A DNA stretch of 64,000 nucleotides from Galbula dea (Eukaryota > Chordata > Aves > Piciformes > Galbulidae): the NCBI GenBank assembly GCA_013399015.1, contig VWZX01008285.1:310573-374572 (forward strand). Reading direction: 5' to 3'. Below, piece by piece: positions 39,101 through 51,100 of this stretch. Under the pieces are notes generated by a model. The model worked only from the letters and a program-made list of their open reading frames with translations. It searched no databases and was not told where the DNA came from. A program made the position numbers and the translations under genes. Within the stretch, counting starts at the first letter, position 1. Every line of letters starts with the position of its first letter.

Positions 39101-42100
39101 GCACAACTGTCATGAGAGTGTTTTGGTTGAAAGACAAATAAGGGTAAATGTAGAGTCCTGCATTTTGGTCGTAACAACCCCCAGCAGCGCTACAGGCTCA
39201 GGGAGGAGTGGCTGGAGAGCTCCCCAGCAGAGAAGGTCCTGGGTTTGCTGATTGACAGCCGGCTGAACATGTGCCAGCAGTGTGCCCAGGTGGCTAAGAA
39301 GGCCAATGGCATCCTGGCTTGTATCAGGAATAGTGTGAGCAGCAGGAGCAGGGAGGTGATCTTGCCACTGTACTCGGCACTGGTGAGGCCACACCTTGAG
39401 TACTGTGTGCAGTTTTGGGCACCGCAGTATAGGAGGGACATAGAGGTACTGGAGAGGGTGCAGAGAAGGGCAACTAAGCTAATCAGGGGTCTGGAGAACA
39501 GGCCTTATGAGGAGAGGCTTAGGGAGCTGGGGTTGTTTAGCCTGGAGGAGGCTGAGGGGAGACCTTATCGCTCTCTTCAGCTACTTGAAAGGTCATTCTA
39601 GGGAGGCAGGTGTTGGCCTCTTCTCCCTTGTGACTAGTGACAGGACTAGAGGGAATGGGCTTAAGTTGTGCCAGGGTAGGTTTAGATTAGATATTAGGAA
39701 GAATTTCTTTCCTGAAAGAGTGGTGAGATATTGGAATAGGCTGCCCAGGGAGGTGGTGGAGTCACCATCCCTGGAGGGTTTTAAGAAGAGGATAGATGTG
39801 TTTCTTCAGGGGATGATTTAGGGGTAAGTGTAGTGTAGGGCTATCGGTTGGACTAGCTGATCTTGAGGCTCCTCTCCAACCATAATGATTGTGATCAAAA
39901 CGGAGCACAAGTGTTCTGTGTCCCTTTGGAAGGTCTTCTCTCTTGTTATGTTTAATATTTGTGAATCCAGGGATTATCATTTGCTGCTTGGCCATTTGGG
40001 CTACTGTGATTTGGAAGTAAAGTGAAGTTATTATAAGCAGGCTAAAAAAACCCCACAAACAACAAAGTTGTTTTCTGAGTTTTGGAATAATTCAAGAGCA
40101 GAAAAAAGGTGTGTCACTCTGAAGCTGATATTTAAAAGGTTACTAATATTTATAAAGAAGGCTTAATGGCTAAAGTGCCTTTTTTGCTTTAATGTTTTAT
40201 AATGTATGTAGATGTTGGTGTTCTCTGTTAATCATAAAAACTGTTGACTGTAAAATTATTTAGAAACTCTTGATATTTTTAATAGCTTCTAAAAGGTGAT
40301 GGTGTCATGATGTACGGGTTTGCAAAACAGTCATTTGTGGTAGACAGCATAACAGCTCCTGGATATTTTCCTACCAGTCATCCTAAATTCATGCCATTAA
40401 AACCTTAATCCCTAATTGTAATATCACATATTTTTGTCTTGTTCTCTTGAGCATTTGATAGGATGTTTTATATAGCTAAAACCGAAATTACTTGTCGGTT
40501 TGTCAACCTGTGTGCATGTCTGCTGCTTTAAACCACTTGCTTTAGCTTGATATATATGCAGAAGCGTTCAGCGTGTTATTGGTTGTATAAAAAAAGTAAA
40601 ATAAAATCAAATTTACTAATGGCCACCAAAGCAAGTTAGCAGTGGCCTCATCACTGTCATCAGTATCAGCTGATGGTGAAGAGCAGTTGGGATTTGTGTT
40701 AATGGCTGTAAGCTGGACAGATTTATTCAGGAGGGTGTTGCTCAGTGTGCTTCCCCTGCAGTTTGATGTGTTTTTTTCAGAAGGGGATATGACATTCTTT
40801 AGAATTATGCTAGTCTTAGCAAAAAAGGCCCTAGCCAATTAAACCATATTCTGCTAAGAAGGAAACGCTGGTAATACGACTTTATGAGCCAATAATTGGA
40901 CACTTAATTTAGAATTTGTTCCTGTCTGAGCAAACTGTGAAGGCTTAGGCTAATGATGCTGATTTTGCTGGTAGATTAAACAATGGTAGTTGAATGAAAT
41001 AAATGTTTGTTATTATCTGTGGTATCCTAAAGGGTGTATGTAGTAGAGCTTTTTGTGTTTTCTGGGCAGGAAGACGTAGATTGAGGGGGGGGGGGAAAAT
41101 CAGATGGGAAAAATTGACACCTGTTAAACTGAGAAATTGGGATGAATCTCTTTGTTGGTGAGAAACGTTTCAGCTCTTCTGCTTACTTCTTAAAAAATTG
41201 TAAAGCCAATGCCTGACCCTTAGCATGATGTTTGTGAAACAACTGTGGCCAACTGCCACCGCGTAAGAGATGCCTAATAAAACTTTTTTGAATGAAAAGC
41301 CATTTAGAATGGAATAGCATCACTTTGTTGTCCTCTCTTTTTAAGTGCAGAAATGTCTTTGGCTTCCTGTTGTCACCATTATAATTTCTGTAATGATGAA
41401 TCAAGTAAAATAAGCCTGTAATCTCTATAGCCAAAGTGGAACATTGTATTAGATGTTCTGTGGCTCAGAAGCTGGGCTGAGTAACAGAGTGAAAGAAACT
41501 TGGTTAAATGAATACCCAAATAAATACCAAAAAAAGCATTTTAAAGGTCAGATGATTATTATTTTTTTCTTTTTCTACTGACATAAATCCATAGGGAGTC
41601 CATTCCTTTTACTGCAGGTTTATCTTAACAGATATTAAGGCAGAGTCTGATCAGGAGTTTGTTTGTGTCAGACTTGTTAAACATAAAGAATATCTTGTTA
41701 AGCCATGTTTGGGGTTTTTTTTTAGTACGTTATGGAACCTGTTTTGGGAGGTGTTCTAGCTGTTAGACTTCCCAGGTATCATGAATTTCTCTATTTTCTG
41801 TAGCTTTATGTATAGCTTATCACTAAGTATGACAACCTGCTTGCTAAATGTTCATCCTTTTAAGGGTTTTCAGTGTTAAAATGTTCTTGGATAGAGGTTT
41901 TTATGCAAGTTTACCTATATTCAGTCTTACCTTCTGATTTAGCAAAACACCTGTGCATATGTTCCTGTTCGTTCATGTATTAGATTTAAAAATCTAAGAG
42001 TATATGATTTATTTCTCTTAAAATGAGAATCCATATAATATACTCTTTTCAAGAATTGACAGTTGTCTCTTTTCTAATACCAATTTTATATAACAATAGG

Positions 42101-45100
42101 AATTCTGTAAAATATTGGGAATTAATCTTAAACTCAGCTTGAATCAGTGGAAGTTGAACAGTTTGTTTTGAAACCATCTGAATTGCAGAAAGGAAGATAC
42201 AGTGTCCTTTGACAGCCAAAATGGACTTTGATTAAAAATTGTCCTGAGGTGCAGCCATGACAGAGCAAGCATGCTATCAAATTTTAAAATAAAGATAGAG
42301 ATCACCTCACATTTAAATTTGTTCTTGTGGGGGTTATCAATTCCACAGAAGCAAGAAAAGAATCTTAACTTTGGTTTCTTTTATGCATTATTTCCACATT
42401 CTTTATACACCTAGCTTGTACAAAGCCCACAATGCTTATTAAAAGAAGATGCTCCAATGTTCTGTACTCCTCTCAAGTGATCAGCTGGAGGCAGGTCCTC
42501 TTGCAGTAATTGTCCCTAATAATTTTTCCCGACAGTATGTAATTACATTTACCAGTATCCATTATTCCTCCTGTTGGTTACATAGGCCTTTCATTTGTCA
42601 GACTTTATCTGCATAATAGTACTGTGACTTGGTCTAAAGCAAAGAAATAAACTGGAAAAACATTTTTGTTCCAATCAGTGCTTGTGCTGATTGCAGCTGG
42701 GTGGTTGGTGGCTTTTCATTTAGTTTGTTTGTTGGGTTTTTGGGGTGTTTTTGGTTTGGTTTTTTTTTTTTAGGAGTGTAGATCCCACCCCCCATTTGAG
42801 CTGTGTCATCATTACCTTTAGAGCATTGTGTCTGTAGATAAGCACAATGTGAATCTTCAGTAGAACTGGTTTTTTGAGTTTTGAATTTTTTGATTTGTTC
42901 TTCAGTTTGGAGTCTGAGACAGTATGAGTGTTGTAATGCTGTCCAGAGTTCAAGTTTATGTCTTGGCAGGCTTTCACTGATGACTGCTATAGAGATGAGG
43001 GGCTCTTTGCACTGGTACTGTACTTTAATGTGTCCAAGATACTTGAATTACTGCTTTGATTTTTTTAGATTGTGTTGTATAGAATTAGCTAGGCACTTGT
43101 AACTGTTCCACAGGATCTTCTCAAAACATAGTTACATGGAGGCAGCAACGAACAGGGTTGTTACTACTAGGGTACCCTGTTACGGTTCAGGTGACGTGGA
43201 GTGGAACTGCACAGCTCCAGTAGTTACCAGCAGCCAGAAGATGTGCCTAGGGATGCTGCCTGGGAATGGGTCTGTGCTGGCACTTCTAACTCAGATTGTG
43301 TGATCTTGAAGTGGATCTCCTGTTTGTTCTCACTCCACGTTGGTGCTTGGGATGGAGAAGTCTTAGGGTTTGAGATTCCTTTTCTTTTGTCCTGCCAGTT
43401 CTGCAAACTTACTACTGTTGCACTTTGCCAAAAGAAGCAGAGCTTAAGGTTCTTAATTTTGCTGCTTGCTCATCTGTATGGATGGCAACTGCTGCCACTG
43501 CTGCCATCACTACTGGGTGATGGTAAGCTGACAAGTTTAGGAGCCCTGATCAAGAGCTAAATTTTTGCAGGTTCTTGATTGAAGTTTTAGGTGACTTAAA
43601 GGTCAAGGAAAGATGAGAAGGACCGTCTTATCCCTTGTCCAGTGATATGGATTGTTGACTGTCCACAGTCCAGTGTAGTTAATTTTAATGCAGCCAAGTC
43701 AAAAGTAATGCTGCTGGGAAAAAGATGACATATAATACTGAGCACTGAAAGGCTGTATTCAGGCTAGCAGTGAGCAGTGAAGGAAACTACCTGAGCATTG
43801 TGGATTGCTGTCATGAGTAGTATGAGTTTCTGGTACAGTTCAAAGAAGTGAATGTTGATAAATTGAAATGGCAACATGCAGAAAAAGAGGGAGATGATCT
43901 GCTTTTTTTATGTACCCCTGTACACTTGTGTATAGGTGAAAGCTCTAAAGAAGGAAGCAAAAATAATCACAGGATTAAAAAAACCAAAAGCAACTGCCTG
44001 AATTTAGATGCTTTATCTTTCCATTTAGCAGCACAGGGGTTGAGAAAAGTCATAGCTATGTAAAAATGTATAAATAGTTACATACTGCATACATGAATAT
44101 GTATATGTAGAAGAGGTCTGGTTTAACGAGAACCAATGGGGAATCAGGCAGATTTCAACCTTGAAATCAGAAGCAATGCTGTAATTAAATTAGTACAAGA
44201 ACTTCAGGAGAGGAGAGCTGGTAATCTGTAATCTTTTTAGATAATAGTAGATACTGCTTTTTGTAAGATGTACTCTAGTCAAACTTCTGGGAACAATTCA
44301 ATGGATGTATATACAGATATTATAGCTGAGTGACTGCGGTAGTCACTTCAGGCTCCAAAATATGTAAATCCATAAACAATATTAAAAATACCCACTTATG
44401 CAGCCACATTTCAGAAGGACAAGTTTAGTGTCTGTTCCAGGGGTGGCTGTTGTCTCCCAGTTAGCACGGCTTCATGTTATGGCTTAATTACATTTTATTG
44501 TTACTGTATGTTGTTAATATGCACAGTAGATTAAACATTGTGTGTGCAGAGATACTGGGTTTCAATTTCATATGTACATGGGGTTTATTTTGATGGTTCC
44601 ACATAATTGTAGTAGTAGAACAGGTGTTCCCTGTGGGCTAATTGAGTATTCTCTGGTTTTATATAGCTATTTTATATACATATATATAAAAATATAGCTA
44701 ATAAGCTTCCTTGCATGTATGCTTGTTTTAATTTCAGGCTTCATTCAGGAAAACTATTATTGATAAAAATACCTGTTTCAAACAGCACAGGGTAGGAGTG
44801 CTGAGTTGAAATTGAATTTGTGATGTTTCTGTTACAGCATTATCGTTTTTATAGTGCTGCAGTGAGGGAGAAAGAGAGAACTTCTGAAAACATTTATTCC
44901 TGACTTCAGACTTAAGCCTCTTAGTACTTTCTCTTCTAAAAGTTATTTCAAATATAGATGTGATAAAATCAAAGCTTTCTTGAAGCTTGTTAGGTTTAAC
45001 TGTATACTCATAGTTTTATAGTTCTGCATTGCCTGGTACCAATTATCAAATCTGTTCAGAACTTGCAGCTCATTCTTTATGGAGGTATCAGAGCACCCTT

Positions 45101-48100
45101 CCCTATCTTCTTGTTTGTTTTAGGTGAATTGACATTGACTCATAGTTGCCTGGAAAAGTTTTTGTCTTGGTTTTTTTTTGGTCAGAGTTGTATCTGACTG
45201 ACATAGTGACATGGACTGTAGAGGTCTCTGGGCATCTCCAATTTAAAAATCTGTCATTTTGGCATTTCTAGCTTGATCTTGGAAATTTTAGGTTCAGTGC
45301 CAATGGGGAGATTTTACTGATTTGTTAAATTCCTTTCTGGTATTGGGTGTTCAAATTCTGCATAGCAGGGGAGTAGTGATGTACTTTCCTACACCCAGTT
45401 TGGTGTGCCTTTCTGAAAGGGACAGTCAGAAGGCGGACATGATAAGAGGACAGCATGCAGGTGTCTTTGGGGACATAATAGGGTAGATCTCCCATGATAC
45501 AGCTTTCTAGAATACTAGAGTTCTGATTTGCTTTGCAAGAATATCATCTGGGCTTGGAGGCATTCCTAATCAATGGAAGACAGAAGTCAGTATTGATCAG
45601 TAGTCATTTGTGTCGTCTGTAGGAGAGGAATCGTCAGAGACTGTACGCGCAGGCTGTCAGCGATGTCCTTTGGCTTAATGATTCAACAGAGGTCAGAAAA
45701 GAAATGATTCAGCTATCCAGCTGAAGGAATTTTGGCATTATGCTTGGGCCCAGGGATAAATACTAAATAGCTACCTCATGCCTATCCGAGAAAAATTACT
45801 CTTTCCAGCTTCGATGTAGCATACTTTGTATCTTTGTGTGGGGGCTGTCAGAGTCTCTAGTATACAGCTGGGCAGTTCATGCATGGAAGAACTTCCTGCC
45901 TTCAGTTCTCCCTTAGAGGCTTATGAACATTAGCCACCCAGAGGCTACTGGTTTAGATAAGCATGCTATAAATTGACACTGCATGTAAATGAGCTATCAT
46001 GCTGTGTTGTGGTGATTAATGTAACTATAATGGCACACATTATCTTTTAAAATTACGATAACCTTGGGAAATCACTTAAAGATAACCTGTTCTGTCTGTT
46101 CTTCTCAGGAGAATATCTGCATTTTGGCTCCATACAGCTTATCTTTACTCCTAATGCAAAGAAGGAAAATTAAAGAGAGCGAACTGTATACTAGAAGCAT
46201 ATTTTAACTTGCATTGCATTTAGTTCTGCATGGTAATTTTTTAATGCAAAAAACCTGCTCTGAGTTGCCTTGAGACTAGCCTTTTGTAATAGGCACTCTC
46301 CAGAAGTCTTGTTTTGTTACAAGCTCAAGATTCAGGTTTCAGTGCTGGCCCTTAACTAATTGTTGCTGAACTCTTTGTACTTTTGTCATGCTGTTAAGGC
46401 CCTGGCACTAACTGCTTGAGGCTTGGTTTGATTTAATTTAAATCTTCCAGGAATTTGTCTTAGTTAGCTTTTCATTCTGAAAGTATGTACTTTTCCTTTG
46501 CAGGTCTTGCTTGTGCCATAATTCAATATTTGTTCCAGTTTCTAACCACAACAGCTAATGAATACTTGTGTTTTCTCTGATCTTTTGGTACAAATTGTGT
46601 TATGTATGGTTAAATTTGCAGAAAAATTTCTTGTTTCAAATGAATTTTAAAGAAAAAAAGAAAAGCTACAAAATGCCTTTGGTTTTGCTAGTTCCCTGAT
46701 TTGGTCTAAATCCTGAGAAAGTTGGGATTTTTGAATGTGAAGTGTTAACCAAAAGTGCTTTAGTGAGTACTGCAGCATTCCAGATGTTTACATCCAGGAC
46801 ACCAATATGTACATTCCCCCATGTTTACTTGGGAATCCTTTGGGCTGTCAACCCTTTTTTGCCCTATGCTCTAACAAAACTCTGTCCTGCAAATTCTGAT
46901 CGCTTTTCTCCTCTCCCGGCTTTTTCATGTCAGGGGTAGTAGGAGGAGCAGCTCAGGAATCGTTGAGGAAAGACAAACTAACATGTGTGTTCCTGGAATA
47001 GTTATTTGACTTTTCATCATGAGACTTAAGTCCTTTCGTGGAGGGGCTTTAGAGAGAAATGAAAGAGTCAGGGGAAGAGGATGGAGAAGAGGGAAAAACA
47101 GTGTCTCTTAATAAATGCTGGTAATCACTTGGCAGGTGTGCATATAGGGCAAGTAGAATTCAGTATCTCTCAGCATAGGCTGTAAGTGCTGTATCTGTTA
47201 ATGCTGAAAGCCATGTGACTTCAAAGCATGAGATGTGCGTACACAGTGAAGGCTTTGGTTACCAGTATGTTTTGCTCTAACACCCTCTAGTGGCAAGAAG
47301 GAAGAAGTTCAGGCAGCATGACCTCTTTTCTATGCTCGCTGGTTTGCCTTACTCTTCTTTGCTCTTTCCCTGGTGTTCAGTGAATATTCCTCACTGGTTG
47401 GCACCATATGTGCTCTCCTGCGGTTTTCTGCTGTTCCGTCTTTCTCTATGTAGTATCTGAATCTGTTCTATTTGTCCTGCGTATTCTAAAACTTGATTCT
47501 GTTTCAATCTGGGTTTATCAGGGTTTGGATTGTGTTTAAACTCTTGGCTTTAAAGTGCCCTTTCCTACTAGGTTGCCAGCATACTGAAAATATGCCTTAC
47601 AGACTAACTTTAAAACATTTACAGGAGTAAAAGGCTGGAAGAATAAATAAGGACATGGAAGAACACACTAATTTTGCTTCTTAAATAGCTTAGTTTATCT
47701 GAACTACTATGAAGGGGTCATGTATATATGGGATTAGGAGATAACATGCTGCTTTTCCCAGCTGTTTGATTAACCAGCTTAGAGATGGGTCAGACGCAGT
47801 AGCAGAGTGCAAAGAAGGCACAACATCACCTTCAAAGTGCAGAAAAGGCCCTACAGCATGTTTGCAGTTTTATCAGATTTGCTTCATAATAAGCTGTACA
47901 CTCCATTCAGTACTGTAATTAACCCAGGAAAGTGCTCTGGTTCAGTCTTTGCTGATAGCACAAACCTCACAAAGCCAAGCAGTCTCTGCAAAATACCTCT
48001 AAATGAGATTAAGCAAAGTGAACCAACCATGAAATAAAAATGTAGGTTAAGTGTCAGGCAAATACTATTTGTTGCTTTAATTCAATACCAAGTTCTGTAC

Positions 48101-51100
48101 TTGGCATGAGGTGCCTGGGCATATAATATGTGAATAGCATTAGAAACTCTTTAACAAAATGTGCTGACAGATGAGACCTTAAATAGAAATCATTACTATT
48201 TTCCCTGTACAAAGGAAAATATTTTGTGTTCTTTAAGAACACACGTAAATGTATGTTGGTAGCATTTTTCACAACTCTTTAAGAGTCAAGGCTCTCAGCT
48301 CATTGATGCCCAGCAGGATTGGGAGTGTCATATTGGTGGGCTCATCTAGAATGTGATGGACAGAATGGTGGCAGACTAGCTAATGCTGGGGTATCAGCAA
48401 AAAGAAGAAACAAAAAGACCTGGAGAAGGGAAAGCCAAGACTAGTGGTGGGTTTGTCAAGTTCGTTGGACCTGTGCTGTTGCTTAATAACTTTGTCAGAC
48501 AGAAGGCAAAGGAAGTAACTGCTGATGAGATGGAGGATAGAGTAGCTGTGGACATACAGAGTCCTGAAATCTAGTACCTACTTGAAAAACATACATCATA
48601 ATTCTTTCTTCTACTTTTCAGGTATCTTGCAATATCTTCAGAACTCTCCCACCTAGCGACAGCAATGAATTTGATCCAGAAGAAGACGAGCCCACCTTGG
48701 AGGCATCATGGCCACATTTACAGGTTTTTGATTGTTTATCTCAGAAGAAATGCTTAAGGAGTCTGATAGTTTTCTCAGCTTTTTTTTTAACCTGTGAATA
48801 AGAATTAGTGTGTGAGAAACTAACATTTATTAATGTTGTTCGTGGCTATAATATAGCACCTACAGGAGATGGGAGAAGTTTGCAAAATGTTAAAGCTTTC
48901 TTTTGAAATTCTATTGATGGTATCCCTTATATTCCTATTTCCCTTTATTCATTTAAAAATTATTTTGCTTTCCAAACTGCTCTTTTTCAGAGCAGTTTTT
49001 TCCAGCAACTTCAGCAAGATCATTATAGGGATGATACTGCTAGCAGTGGTGTTTTATTGAGGGTAGTTAATTTTCATACAAAAGTACACAGATGTTAGCA
49101 GCTGATTAGAAAATGGAACGAGAAGCTATGTTTCTAAGTCTTCCTCTCCCAGGACTGAGATTTACTTTCAAGTGTTTGTAGCAGAATATATGCTCACTAC
49201 TGTGTATCATCTCTTCCTCAGTACTTGAAGTGGCATGACAAGACACTTTGAACAAAGAACATAAACTAATTTTCACAGAATCACAGAATATTAGGAGTTG
49301 GAAGGGACCTCGAAAGATCATCTAGTCCAACCCCTCTGCCACAGCAGGATTCCCTAGACCAGGTCACACAGAAGCATGTCCAGACGGGTTTTGAATACTT
49401 CCAGAGGAGACTCCACAGCCTCACTGGGCAGTCTGTTCCAGTGCTCTGGCACCCTCACTGGGAAAAAATTTCTACTTGTATTCACACGGAATCTCCTATG
49501 CTTCAGCTTACAACCATTGCTTCAGCTTAGAACCATTGCCCCTTGTCCTGTCACTGGGCTTCACTGAGAAGAGCCTGAACCCATCCTCCGGACACACACC
49601 CTTCACAAATTTAAAAGCACAGATGAGGTCACTCCTTAGCCTCCTCTTCTCCAAGCTAAAGAGACCCAGCTCCCTCAGCCTTTCCTCAGAAGGAAGCCCC
49701 TTAATTATTTTTGTGGCTCTGCGCTGGACTCTTTCCAGCAGTTCCCTATCCTTCTTCAAGTGAGGGGCCCAGAACTGGACACAATATTCCAGATGCAGCC
49801 CCACCAGGGTAGAGTAAAGTGGAAGAAGAACCTCTCTTGACCTACTAGCCACACCCCTTTTAATGCACCCCAGAATCCCATTAGCCTTCCTGGCCACAAT
49901 AACACACTGCTGGCTCATGGTCATCCTTTCATCCACCAGGACCCTCAGATCCCTTTCCCCTTCACTGCTCTCCAACAGCTTAGTCCCCAACCTATACTCA
50001 TACATGGAGTTGGTCTTTCCCAGGTGCAAGACTCAACACCTGGCCTTATTGAATCTCATTAAATTCCTCTGTGCCCAACTCTCCAGCCTGCCTAAGTCTC
50101 GCTGAATGGCAGCACAACCCTCCGGTGTGTCAGCCACTCCACCCAGTTTAGTGTCAGCAGCAAACTTGCTGAGAGTACACTCTGTTCCCTCACCCAGGTC
50201 ATTAATGAACAGATTGAAAGGTACTGGTCCCAGTACTGACCCCTGAGGGACTCCACTAGACACTGGCCTCCAACTAGACTCCATCCCATTGACCACGACT
50301 CTCTGACTTCTGTCCTTCAACCAGTTCACAATCCACCTCACTACCCAATCAGCCAGACCACACTTCCTCAGTATAGCTGCAAGGATGCTGTGGGAGACAG
50401 TGTCAAATGCTTTACTGAAATCAAGGTAAACCACATCCACTGCCCTACTCTCATCTATCTATCTATCATTTTGGACAAAGCATCATTGATGCTAATGCAT
50501 TCAGTTCTTTTATAGAAAATAAGATGCAGATCCTGACTGGATTAGTCAGGATAATGGCTTACACCACTGGTAAATTTAGAAGTTTGCCCAGGGAACAGTT
50601 TGTGGAGTCTGGGAATTTTGGTGAGCAAGGAGCAGAGCTGATCTCTCGAAATGAGGATTTTTATTTGACATGTGCATGCACAATCCTTCCTCTGTGAGCT
50701 GGTTCACTTTTTTGTGCTCTCCAATTTAGAATCTGTTGTTTCATCCCTCATTTATATTTACGTTTCACAAAAATGAAGACTCTTAAAAGCTTCAAGGCAG
50801 CTCTGAATGGCTTTGCTTGGAAACAGCAGAGACATACGTTTCTGCTATGTTTGTTGACATTAGTGCTGTCATTTTAAAAGTCATGTTCGTGGAAATGATA
50901 ACATTTTTTTAGCCAGTAGATGATTTACCATTGTCAGGATGAAATTCACTGAAGTCAGGAGTTGATGGAATTGACTTCCTGATGATTTAATATTAGTTAT
51001 GTAAGCTGTTGCTTTTTCCATGTCATATTTCTAAACTTCTCTCCCCCTTTTTGATTTCCTGTTGCTTCCTTTTAGAAGTCAGAGAACACTGACGTATGGC

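Larger units (their letters stand above)
36177..48621 (+). other. PPP2R5E: PPP2R5E intron between exons a and b (12.4 kb)
   Basis: The intron has a strong donor, GTGAGT, at 36177 and ends CTACTTTTCAG. It contains one sense CR1 (39140-39895), a T/G-rich tract (42718-42772), a G10 run near 41083, and an AT-rich imperfect palindrome (44662-44700). No other gene, repeat family or RNA gene was recognised in 36177-39139 or 39896-48621. Confidence 0.9.

Noticed and set aside
43201..43560. 119-codon plus-strand frame
   Set aside because: Longest non-repeat frame in the big intron, but no domain, no flanking splice signals that fit, and average composition; treated as chance.
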